Positions 1-5,617 of a stretch of 6,228 nt of DNA are shown piece after piece (position 1 is the first letter of the stretch; each line of letters starts with the position of its first letter). The DNA lies in assembly GCA_947372575.1 (NCBI GenBank), contig CANBUF010000128.1:1-6228 (forward strand), given 5' to 3'. The stretch comes from Alcaligenaceae bacterium. Its GTDB lineage: Bacteria; Pseudomonadota; Gammaproteobacteria; Burkholderiales; Burkholderiaceae. The translations under genes and the position numbers were made by a program. The notes under the pieces are model-generated. The model was not told where the DNA came from. It saw only the letters and a list, made by a program, of their open reading frames with translations, and did not search any database.

Positions 1-1145
1 GCGCCTCGCGCTGAAATCGGCCAGAGTTCTTCAACCTTTCCGTTGCGCACAGCGATGAGCCAGTCATGTAGATTGACTGTCGGATCGCAATGACCAGGAA
101 TAAGTTTGACCTTGTCACCAACCTTCAGAGCAGGTGCATCGGCATCGGGCACGATGGTAGTATGTTCATCAGAGAGTGACTGCACTGTCCAGCCTGGAAC
201 GATGATTCTGGGGAGGCCGGAATCCACTGCGAAGGATTTCAGCCCTGCATCAAGTACAGCATGTGTTGGATGCACGCTCATGACCGTGCATAACGCAAAT
301 AATGTGTTTTTGAGTTCAGGAACATCTTCAGCCGGTGCGTTTTTTGGATAGTCGTTATCCATCAAGACGTACGAGCCAGGTTGCACTTCGGTATAAAGAC
401 CGGAGTCTGCTTCGAGAGGATATGTGCCTGTGCCACCACCAGTGACCGCATCAACAGCAAATCCCGCCTGATTCAGCGCAGCAATTGTTTTCCGGACACG
501 CACACACGCGGCTTGGATCGCATTGGCACGATCCTCTGGCGCACGCATATGTTGTGCAGCACCGTGATAGGCCTGCAGGCCTGCAAACACCAGTGCAGGT
601 GAATAGGTCGCGATGACTTGTGCCAGCTCAACTGCTGATTCGGTCGTCGTCACGCCACAGCGGCCATGCCCCACATCGACTTCGATATACACATCTACAG
701 CGACAGCGTGGCGACGTGCAGCCGCACCGATTTGATGGATCTGCACGATATTGTCGACACACAATCCCATGTGAGCATGTGCAGCGAGTCGAGCAACCCG
801 CTCAACCTTGCGTACACCTACCACCTGATTGGTAATCAGAATGTTTTTAATGCCGACTTCTATAAAAGGCTCAGCCTCACTAGCTTTTTGTACACAGATT
901 CCGGAGGCTCCTGCTTTCATCTGGCGCAGCGCGATATCGGGGCATTTATGAGCCTTAGCGTGGGAGCGTACTGCAATCCCTGCAGTCTGAATCGCCGCGT
1001 GTACTTCTGATAAATTCTTTTCTAGCGCATCCAGATCAATAATAAGCGCAGGCGTATCGATCGCATCAATTGCGGCCCCGATTGCAGCGGGTGCATCGTG
1101 CCAGTTGCCTAAGCCAGATTCAGAAATTGAAGGATGATGAGTCAT
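1..1145 (-). CDS. D-threonine / 3-hydroxy-D-aspartate aldolase-like PLP enzyme (DSD1 family), 3' end cut by window
   Basis: A fold-type III (alanine racemase-like) PLP enzyme, open for 381 codons from ATG at 1145 to the window edge. The family is about 380-390 residues, so only the last few residues should be missing. The N-terminal barrel has RSHAKAHK at 60-67, where K64 should hold PLP, then EVDVGHGRCGV (155-165) and the phosphate-binding GGGTGTY (237-243). QPGSYVLMD (255-263) precedes the C-terminal beta domain. GHCDPT (351-356) carries H352 and D354, the H-x-D metal pair I associate with D-threonine and hydroxyaspartate aldolases; D-serine dehydratases use H-x-C. The expected reaction is metal-dependent retro-aldol cleavage of a D-3-hydroxy amino acid to glycine plus an aldehyde or glyoxylate, in the cytoplasm. 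The ATG overlaps the gltK stop as ATGA, and AGGA lies about 8 bases upstream inside gltK, so it is probably translationally coupled to the transporter. The family is secure; the substrate is inferred. Confidence 0.9.
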   Translation of the reverse strand, partial: MTHHPSISESGLGNWHDAPAAIGAAIDAIDTPALIIDLDALEKNLSEVHAAIQTAGIAVRSHAKAHKCPDIALRQMKAGASGICVQKASEAEPFIEVGIKNILITNQVVGVRKVERVARLAAHAHMGLCVDNIVQIHQIGAAARRHAVAVDVYIEVDVGHGRCGVTTTESAVELAQVIATYSPALVFAGLQAYHGAAQHMRAPEDRANAIQAACVRVRKTIAALNQAGFAVDAVTGGGTGTYPLEADSGLYTEVQPGSYVLMDNDYPKNAPAEDVPELKNTLFALCTVMSVHPTHAVLDAGLKSFAVDSGLPRIIVPGWTVQSLSDEHTTIVPDADAPALKVGDKVKLIPGHCDPTVNLHDWLIAVRNGKVEELWPISARG

Positions 1146-1816
1146 GTTGGTTTTCCTATGCGTTTGACTGCCTGGGATGCTGCAAAGCAGATTACAAAAT
1201 ATACCGCGCCTGCGATGATCATCATTTCTTCAATGCGACCATCTCGTTCGCCAATGCCTTCGGCACTCGTAAAGAAATCCGCCAGTGAGATTACATATAC
1301 CAGCGACGTATCCTGAAATAATACGATTAATTGTGTCAACAAGAGTGGTGTCATGTTTTTGACTGCCTGAGGCAAGATAATCAGGCGCATCGCCTGTAAG
1401 GGTTTCATGCCTAAGGCGCTTGCTGCAGCCATCTGTCCCTGAGGCACACTTTGAATACCAGCGCGCATGATTTCTGCGTAATATGCCGATTCAAATAAAG
1501 TAAAACCGACTAGCGCGGAGAGCAATCGCGTATCCATACTGCCGCCATTCGGCAAGAGGCTTTTCAGGATTTGAGGAACCACCAGATAAAAAGTTAGCAG
1601 CACCATTGCCAATGGAATCGAACGAAAAAAATTGACGTATGTAGCTGAAAGAATGGACAGGATACGGATTGAGGATAGCCGCATCATGGCCAGGACTGTG
1701 CCCCAGATAAGTCCCACGATGAGTGCACATCCGGCCACCTGCAACGAGACGAGCATGCCGCGCACCATGGCGCAGGCGGCTTCTGGCGTCAGGAAGCTAA
1801 AGTCAAAATCTAGCAT
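1142..1816 (-). CDS. gltK: Glutamate/aspartate-type amino acid ABC transporter permease, GltK-like
   Basis: A 224-residue inner-membrane permease of the His/Glu/Gln/Arg ABC family, full length for GltK. Hydrophobic segments lie near residues 18-45, 55-85, 97-118, 153-180 and 198-216. RSIPLAMVLL (65-74) and the EAA loop at about 129-150, with the conserved glycine G136 and ending LIILPQA, match GltK; the EAA loop docks on the ATPase subunit. FQDTSLVYVISLADFF (167-182) is also characteristic. It should pair with the neighbouring GltJ-like protein to form the translocation pore for an acidic amino acid. It starts 19 bases after the gltJ stop with no clear Shine-Dalgarno sequence, so translation probably depends on reinitiation from gltJ. 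Its TGA overlaps the aldolase ATG by 4 bases, and its 3' end carries the aldolase ribosome binding site. Confidence 0.93.
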   Translation of the reverse strand: MLDFDFSFLTPEAACAMVRGMLVSLQVAGCALIVGLIWGTVLAMMRLSSIRILSILSATYVNFFRSIPLAMVLLTFYLVVPQILKSLLPNGGSMDTRLLSALVGFTLFESAYYAEIMRAGIQSVPQGQMAAASALGMKPLQAMRLIILPQAVKNMTPLLLTQLIVLFQDTSLVYVISLADFFTSAEGIGERDGRIEEMMIIAGAVYFVICFAASQAVKRIGKPT

Positions 1817-1835
1817 GATCTATATGTTGCTAGCA

Positions 1836-2570
1836 TTATCTCGCACCCATGAAGCCAGGCAGACGTGTCCGGCGTTCAATAATCGCCATCAGGATCATCA
1901 CAACTGCGTTGATCGCGAAATAGCACAAAATAACCGCAATGAATGACTCATAGCCGCGTGCGGTGTAATCATTGAGCTGGCGTGCTCGGGCAAACAACTC
2001 AAGCACACCAACGGTCGCGGCAATGGAGGTATTTTTAAAAATACTTAACATCTCCGACGTCATCGGCGGAACAATCAGGCGATATGAGACAGGTAGCAGG
2101 ACATAGCGGTAGGCTTGCGGGAGCGTAAATCCCATGGAGAGCGCTGCATTGCGCAATCCCGTTGGTAAGGATTGAATCCCTGCCCGTACCTGTTCGCATA
2201 CGCGCGCTGCGGTAAAAACACCAAGTCCAAACGTGGCGGTGACAAACGCTGTGGTGGCGGGCGGCTGTGCGAATAACCAGGATCGCCATGCATCAGGAAG
2301 GAATTTAGGGACAACGTAATACCAGAGGAATAACTGCACAATTAGAGGTACGTTGCGAATGACCTCAACGTAGGTCGTTGCCAGTGCACGGAGCCATTTA
2401 TTTGGGACAGTTCGCATAATGCCAAGCAGCGAGCCGAGAACAAAAGCCAGAGTCCAGCCAAGCGTTCCCATCTGGACTGTCGTCCACATACCAGCCAATA
2501 GCCAGTCAAGATACGTTTCTTTGCCATTGGCCGGTTGTAAAAACACCGTCCACGTCCACTTATATCCCAT
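1836..2570 (-). CDS. gltJ: Glutamate/aspartate-type amino acid ABC transporter permease, GltJ-like
   Basis: A 244-residue inner-membrane permease, full length for GltJ. The N-terminus MGYKWTWTVFL and the following TYLDWLLAG resemble GltJ proteins. RTVPNKWL (53-60) and VIRNVPLIVQ (70-79) are followed by FTAARVCEQVRAGIQSLP (119-136). The EAA loop spans about 141-160, with glycine G147 and ending YVLLP. PPMTSEM (168-174) and a short basic tail with LPGFMGAR complete the match. It should form a heterodimeric pore with the GltK-like protein. An in-frame TTG six bases upstream (2576) is possible, but AAGG at 2580-2577 sits six bases before the ATG at 2570 and directly abuts the TTG, so I chose the ATG. 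It follows the binding-protein gene after 72 bases that hold a hairpin, and precedes gltK by 19 bases, as in gltIJK operons. Confidence 0.93.
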   Translation of the reverse strand: MGYKWTWTVFLQPANGKETYLDWLLAGMWTTVQMGTLGWTLAFVLGSLLGIMRTVPNKWLRALATTYVEVIRNVPLIVQLFLWYYVVPKFLPDAWRSWLFAQPPATTAFVTATFGLGVFTAARVCEQVRAGIQSLPTGLRNAALSMGFTLPQAYRYVLLPVSYRLIVPPMTSEMLSIFKNTSIAATVGVLELFARARQLNDYTARGYESFIAVILCYFAINAVVMILMAIIERRTRLPGFMGAR

Positions 2571-2576
2571 TGCCAA

Positions 2577-2580
2577 CCTT
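2577..2580 (-). promoter_or_regulatory. Ribosome binding site deciding the gltJ start
   Basis: AAGG on the minus strand, six bases before the ATG at 2570. An alternative TTG start at 2576 would have no spacer at all, so this site favours the ATG. It is a partial match to the consensus AAGGAGG. Confidence 0.55.
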
Positions 2581-2602
2581 GTCGCATCTAATTGCAGCAG
2601 GA

Positions 2603-2626
2603 TTCGGCGACATCATTGCCGCCGAA
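2603..2626 (-). other. Intercistronic hairpin between the binding-protein gene and gltJ
   Basis: A perfect 7-bp stem, TTCGGCG (2603-2609) with CGCCGAA (2620-2626), encloses a 10-base loop 17 bases after the binding-protein stop. No T-run follows on the transcribed strand, so it is not a standard intrinsic terminator. In binding-protein-dependent ABC operons such hairpins often protect the 3' end of the binding-protein message or thin out read-through, giving more binding protein than permease. That role is inferred from position; the stem is seen directly. Confidence 0.5.
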
Positions 2627-2642
2627 CCAATCTATTACGACG

Positions 2643-3539
2643 TTATTCGATCGCTTGATCGTTAGGTTTGGCGTAGAGGGCTTTCAAGTCATCAGATTGT
2701 GGAAAATCCAGGCTGGTATTACGGGGAGGAATCGGGCTTTCAAACCACTTTTTGTAAAGAGTATTGATCTCGCCTGACTTCATTTCTGCCGCAAGGGTCT
2801 CATCCACGATTTTTTTGAATGGCGCATCATCGCGTCGCATCATGCAACCATACGCTTCACGCGACATAGGCGTGCCAACGACAGCCCATTTTTCAGGATT
2901 TTTGGATTTGGCGCGCTCACCATACAGAATCGCATCGTCCATCATGAAGGCCACTGCGCGTCCGCTGTCGACAGCAAGAAATGATTGTGTGTTTTCACGC
3001 GCTGCCATCACACTGATACCGGCATTCTGAGTTTCGTTATATTTATTAATCAAACGCTCAGAGGTGGTGCCTGCCGTAGTCGAAAGGTTTTTGCCCTTGA
3101 GATCTGAAAAATCCTTAATGCCTGAATCCTTTGCCGTCAGCAAACGCGTACCGATAATAAAAAAGCTCGTCGAAAACGCGACTTGCTGCTGCCGCTCAAC
3201 AGTATTGGTCGTCGACGAACATTCAAAATCCAGCGTGCCGTTCTGTATGAGGGGAATACGATTTTGCGCTGTGAATGGAATAATCGTGTATTTCAGATCG
3301 GGCATTTTTAGCTCGGTCTTCAGACGATCGACAACTTTCATCATAAGGTCGACTGAGAAACCGACAAATTGCGTGCCCCCCAGGCTGTAACTAAAAGGCG
3401 CGGATGATTCACGCGCACCCAGTGTGATGGTGCCGCTGTCTTTAATCTTCTTGAGCGTACCGGTCAGTTCCTGGCCATGGGCCGTGTTGAACATCAGTGC
3501 CGCGGCTAGCATCAAACCAGCTGTATAAAGCGCTTTCAT
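2643..3539 (-). CDS. gltI: Periplasmic glutamate/aspartate-type amino acid binding protein, GltI-like, with altered ligand pocket
   Basis: A 298-residue family 3 solute-binding protein, the usual length for GltI. A Sec signal peptide covers residues 1-22 (MKAL, hydrophobic core, AHG before QE), so the mature protein should be periplasmic. GARESSAPFSY (41-51), NRIPLIQNG (93-101), SSTTNTVER (108-116), AGTTSE (156-161), SGRAVAFMMDD (192-202) and REAYGCMMR (227-235) match the enterobacterial Glu/Asp protein. Residues aligning with remembered ligand contacts R24, R75, S90, T92, R97, T140 and D182 are kept (R43, R94, S109, T111, R116, T159, D201). Two others differ: S72 becomes A91 and H164 becomes N183. 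It therefore binds an acidic amino acid or a close analogue. A good ribosome site (GAGAGGA) lies about 7 bases before the ATG. It heads the transporter block and is followed by gltJ and gltK. Exact ligand unknown. Confidence 0.92.
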   Translation of the reverse strand: MKALYTAGLMLAAALMFNTAHGQELTGTLKKIKDSGTITLGARESSAPFSYSLGGTQFVGFSVDLMMKVVDRLKTELKMPDLKYTIIPFTAQNRIPLIQNGTLDFECSSTTNTVERQQQVAFSTSFFIIGTRLLTAKDSGIKDFSDLKGKNLSTTAGTTSERLINKYNETQNAGISVMAARENTQSFLAVDSGRAVAFMMDDAILYGERAKSKNPEKWAVVGTPMSREAYGCMMRRDDAPFKKIVDETLAAEMKSGEINTLYKKWFESPIPPRNTSLDFPQSDDLKALYAKPNDQAIE

Positions 3540-3550
3540 TCCGTAGTCCT

Positions 3551-3596
3551 CTCAGGGTTGTACAAATCATGGCGAATAACCAAAGTACAACCTGAG
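3551..3596 (-). promoter_or_regulatory. Imperfect inverted repeat just upstream of the binding-protein gene
   Basis: CTCAGGGTTGTAC (3551-3563) and GTACAACCTGAG (3585-3596) form a 12-bp inverted repeat with one unpaired G and a 21-base spacer. It fills most of the 68-base gap between the kinase stop and the binding-protein start. In RNA the stem would end immediately before the AGGA of the binding-protein ribosome site. It could be an operator for a dimeric regulator, an mRNA hairpin affecting ribosome access, or a weak transcription barrier; there is no T-run. The repeat is seen; the role is open. Confidence 0.5.
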
Positions 3597-3611
3597 GTGC
3601 TCTTGCGTCAA
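3582..3611 (-). promoter_or_regulatory. Possible weak sigma-70 promoter for the transporter-aldolase block
   Basis: On the minus strand TTGACG (3611-3606) overlaps the kinase stop codon. It is followed after 18 bases by TACTTT (3587-3582), which matches only three of six positions of a -10 box. A start near 3575 would give a short leader containing one arm of the inverted repeat. The match is weak, and read-through from the kinase gene is equally possible. Confidence 0.22.
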
Positions 3612-4660
3612 CGTGTTTTGGCGGCCTGGTATCGCTGGGCATATTTCCAGCCGATTTCTGCGAGTGGTCTTGCTTTTTGGCCAATTTCAATTGCATCGCT
3701 TGCTGCGGCCGTACCATCTACCGCACGTCGGGCTATGCCTTGCAAAATTGCAGCCATACGAAACAGGTTGTATGCGATGTAAAAATCCCAGTGCTCGAGT
3801 CCACTAAAACCAGTCGCTTGCGAATATTGTCTGACGTATTCTGTTTCGCTTGGAATGCCGAGTGATTCGAGATCCAGTCCACCAATACCACGCCAGAGAC
3901 TGGGTGGGACATGCCAGCTCATGCAATGGTAAGCAAAGTCTGCCAAAGGATGGCCGAGTGTTGCGAGCTCCCAGTCGAGCAGACCAATAGCACGTGGCTC
4001 AGTGGGGTGGATGACCAGGTTATCCAGCCGGTAATCGCCATGAACAATGGTCGTGGTTTCATCAGCAGGAATATTCGCTGGCAACCACTCAATCAGCGAG
4101 TTGAGTGCTTCGATATTTTCGGTGCGGGACTCCTGATATTGACGACTCCAGCGCGCAATTTGCCTACCAAAATAATTTCCGGCACGCCCAAAATCCGTCA
4201 GTCCGACTGCGGCCGGTTCGATCTTATGAAGGGCTGAAATAATCCGGTTCATATCCTGATAGATAGCCTTGCGTTCCTCGCGAGACATGCCTGGAAGGGA
4301 CTGGTCCACAATCACGCGACCATCCAGGAATTCCATCAGATAAAAAGGCGTCCCAACGATCGACGCATCATCACTGAAGGCAAGCATTTTGGGGACGGGG
4401 ACTTCGCTACCCTGTAAGGCTTGCATGACGCGAAATTCGCGATCCACAGCATGTGCAGAAGGCAGGAGATAACCAGGAGGCTTCTTGCGCAGAACCACAC
4501 GCTGTTTGCCACTCGCCAATAGGAATGTGGGGTTTGATTGTCCGCCAGTCAGTGGTTTGCTGGATAAAAATGCTTGATCGATGAGCCCTTTTGAGTGCAT
4601 CCAGTCTGCCAGGACCTGCAGATCAAATTCGCCCGTCATGGATTGCGCAGCTTGCGTCAT
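3608..4660 (-). CDS. Phosphotransferase (APH fold), ACAD10/11 kinase-domain / LvaA-like, putative 4-hydroxyacyl-CoA kinase
   Basis: A 350-residue soluble kinase of the aminoglycoside phosphotransferase superfamily, complete. Nucleotide-lobe motifs are LTGGQSNPTF (37-46), VLRKKPPG (56-63, Lys for ATP) and DREF (73-76, E75 the likely partner of that Lys). The catalytic loop HGDYRLDNL (207-215) supplies base D209 and N214. DWELATLGHPLAD (229-241) supplies metal ligand D229. LRKKPPG and DWELATLG are typical of the kinase domain fused to acyl-CoA dehydrogenase in ACAD10/11 and of the levulinate kinase LvaA, not of antibiotic resistance enzymes. The expected role is ATP-dependent phosphorylation of a 4-hydroxyacyl-CoA so that the linked dehydrogenase can remove the phosphate. 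The ATG overlaps the TGA of the upstream repeat frame as ATGA, and AGGT lies about 9 bases upstream. The next ATG (codon 8) has no ribosome site. Substrate chain length unknown. Confidence 0.88.
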   Translation of the reverse strand: MTQAAQSMTGEFDLQVLADWMHSKGLIDQAFLSSKPLTGGQSNPTFLLASGKQRVVLRKKPPGYLLPSAHAVDREFRVMQALQGSEVPVPKMLAFSDDASIVGTPFYLMEFLDGRVIVDQSLPGMSREERKAIYQDMNRIISALHKIEPAAVGLTDFGRAGNYFGRQIARWSRQYQESRTENIEALNSLIEWLPANIPADETTTIVHGDYRLDNLVIHPTEPRAIGLLDWELATLGHPLADFAYHCMSWHVPPSLWRGIGGLDLESLGIPSETEYVRQYSQATGFSGLEHWDFYIAYNLFRMAAILQGIARRAVDGTAAASDAIEIGQKARPLAEIGWKYAQRYQAAKTR

Positions 4661-4788
4661 TGCGAATGTACCTGATTCGATTGCACTTTATGCGATTGCA
4701 CTTTATGCGATTGCACTTGATTCGATCGTACTTGATTCGATCGTACTTGATTCGATATGACATGATTCAATTGGACATAACCTGTCAT
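4657..4788 (-). CDS. Candidate 43-residue pentapeptide-repeat microprotein or translational coupler
   Basis: An unrecognised small open frame filling the whole gap between the reductase and kinase genes. Its ATG (4788-4786) overlaps the reductase TGA as ATGA, and its TGA (4659-4657) overlaps the kinase ATG as ATGA. GGTGA (4800-4796), seven bases upstream, is a fair match to the anti-Shine-Dalgarno sequence. After MTGYVQ the product is seven five-residue units: LNHVI, SNQVR, SNQVR, SNQVQ, SHKVQ, SHKVQ, SNQVH, then SQ. Valine is invariant and the peptide is polar and basic, with no signal peptide or membrane segment. The 15-base unit is a multiple of three and contains no stop in this frame. 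It may be a real peptide, or simply a device that keeps ribosomes moving from reductase to kinase. A non-coding repeat that is open by chance remains possible. Confidence 0.42.
   Translation of the reverse strand: MTGYVQLNHVISNQVRSNQVRSNQVQSHKVQSHKVQSNQVHSQ
4666..4770. repeat. Tandem array of seven 15-bp units between reductase and kinase genes
   Basis: Seven contiguous 15-base units start at 4666, 4681, 4696, 4711, 4726, 4741 and 4756. Plus-strand examples are TTGCACTTTATGCGA (4681 and 4696, identical), TTGCACTTGATTCGA (4711) and TCGTACTTGATTCGA (4726 and 4741, identical). The end units are more diverged, and a further degenerate fragment follows at 4771-4780. Identical neighbouring copies in the middle with diverged edges are what slippage or unequal crossing-over produces. 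There are no spacers, so this is not a CRISPR array. Confidence 0.93.
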
Positions 4789-5573
4789 AGCGAGCTCACC
4801 AGATGTCCCCAGTCCACAGCAATCGCTGTACCGGTCATCGCCTGGCCTGCAGCAGAGGCCAGCAACAGTAATGGGCCATCGAGATCCTGCATTTTGCAAA
4901 AGCGTCTGGCGGGTATGCGTGACTCCAGACGTTTGCCGGCTTCGCTTTCGAGGAACTCGCTGTTGAGATCAGTCACAACGTAGCCTGGCAGGATCGCGTT
5001 CACACGAATGCCGTAGCGGGCAAGTTCCAGAGCCAGTGATTGTGTGGATTGAATCACGCCTGCCTTGGACGCGGAGTAGGGCGCGACCGCACCTGCCACA
5101 CGTTCGCCAAGAATAGAGGCGATATTGATAATGCTGCCTCCTTTTTTATGTTTAACCAGGCGACGTGCCGCTTCGGTATCGACCATCCAGCAGCCTTTCA
5201 GGTTGGTATCAACTACCATGTCCCAGTCGGCCTCAGTTTGTTCAAGTGCTGGCTTGGCAACGGTCGTGCCTGCGTTGCTGACGATCACGTCCGCAACCCC
5301 TGCGATCTCTTCGATCGCATCAAAACAGGAACTAATGCTTTGTGCCTGTGTGACATCCAGATCGACTGCATGCGCGTGGCCGCCATCCCGGTTGATCTGG
5401 CTGACCAGTGCGCTGAGTTTTTCGGCGCGTCGTGCCGCGACAATAACTCGCGCGCCAGCATGTGCAAGTGTCTGGGCGAGGTGATGGCCGATGCCGCTGG
5501 ATGCGCCCGTGACAAGTGCGACCCGTCCCTCCAGGCTAAACATCGAAAGTTGTTGCTGAATGTTTGATTTCAT
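4785..5573 (-). CDS. Short-chain dehydrogenase/reductase (SDR), classical type
   Basis: A 262-residue classical SDR with a Rossmann fold, complete and of usual length. TGASSGIG (22-29) is the dinucleotide loop, DLDV (71-74) the adenine-contacting loop and NAG (100-102) the core motif. N124, S153, Y166 and K170 form the catalytic tetrad, and PGYVVTD (196-202) follows. Arginines 48 and 49 after the second strand suggest NADP(H) preference; this is an inference. It probably oxidises or reduces a hydroxy/keto group on an acyl-CoA intermediate, given the acyl-CoA dehydrogenase upstream and acyl kinase downstream. A LvaD-like 4-ketoacyl-CoA reduction is one possibility, a 3-hydroxyacyl-CoA step another. 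The ATG at 5573 has no clear ribosome site. Neither does the next ATG (codon 11, 5543), which begins MFSLEGRVAL just before the fold, so the true start is slightly uncertain. Confidence 0.9.
   Translation of the reverse strand: MKSNIQQQLSMFSLEGRVALVTGASSGIGHHLAQTLAHAGARVIVAARRAEKLSALVSQINRDGGHAHAVDLDVTQAQSISSCFDAIEEIAGVADVIVSNAGTTVAKPALEQTEADWDMVVDTNLKGCWMVDTEAARRLVKHKKGGSIINIASILGERVAGAVAPYSASKAGVIQSTQSLALELARYGIRVNAILPGYVVTDLNSEFLESEAGKRLESRIPARRFCKMQDLDGPLLLLASAAGQAMTGTAIAVDWGHLVSSL
4796..4800 (-). promoter_or_regulatory. Candidate ribosome binding site for the repeat microORF
   Basis: GGTGA on the minus strand, inside the last codons of the reductase gene and seven bases before the ATG at 4788. 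It complements the TCACC part of the 16S rRNA tail. It supports initiation or reinitiation at the small frame, but such a five-base match can arise by chance. Confidence 0.35.
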
Positions 5574-5587
5574 TTGACGATTTGACG
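5572..5587. repeat. Perfect 8-bp tandem duplication at the reductase start codon
   Basis: ATTTGACG occurs twice back to back (5572-5579 and 5580-5587) on the plus strand. Read on the coding strand this is CGTCAAAT twice, and the reductase ATG is made at the edge of the second copy. It replaces the place where a ribosome binding site would be expected. The rest of the 44-base gap to the dehydrogenase stop shows no convincing promoter or terminator. Confidence 0.6.
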
Positions 5588-5617
5588 TATTAATTCAGAA
5601 TAGTTGCGTGAGTAGTC

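Noticed and set aside
569..584. GC-rich palindrome/direct repeat around TGCAGGCCTGCA
   Set aside because: It lies inside the aldolase coding region and is explained by the codons for AGLQAY.
1..1145. Part of a complete beta-hydroxyaspartate cycle cluster (bhcABCD)
   Set aside because: Only an aldolase-type gene is present; no aminotransferase, dehydratase or iminosuccinate reductase is visible in the window.
2571..2576. TTG start for gltJ adding two residues
   Set aside because: It leaves no spacer to the AAGG site; the ATG at 2570 is well spaced and gives the usual GltJ N-terminus.
2603..3596. Rho-independent terminators at the two intergenic hairpins
   Set aside because: Neither stem is followed by a T-run on the transcribed strand.
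3608..4660. Antibiotic resistance by aminoglycoside phosphorylation
   Set aside because: The LRKKPPG and DWELATLG motifs and the acyl-CoA gene neighbours point to the ACAD10/11-type acyl kinase branch.
4666..4770. CRISPR array
   Set aside because: Units are 15 bases and directly adjacent, with no unique spacers.
4789..4899. Upstream extension of the repeat frame to an ATG at 4899
   Set aside because: This part lies fully inside the reductase gene in another frame and has no sign of selection; the ATG at 4788 has the ATGA overlap and a ribosome site.
4591..4983. Plus-strand frame of 130 codons reading through the repeats (LIRSYLIR pattern)
   Set aside because: It overlaps the ends of two firm genes on the other strand and has no overlap-type junctions with neighbours, unlike the minus-strand frame.
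5040..5567. Long plus-strand open frame of 175 codons opposite the reductase gene
   Set aside because: It is entirely antisense to a clear SDR with all family motifs, and its translation resembles no family I know.
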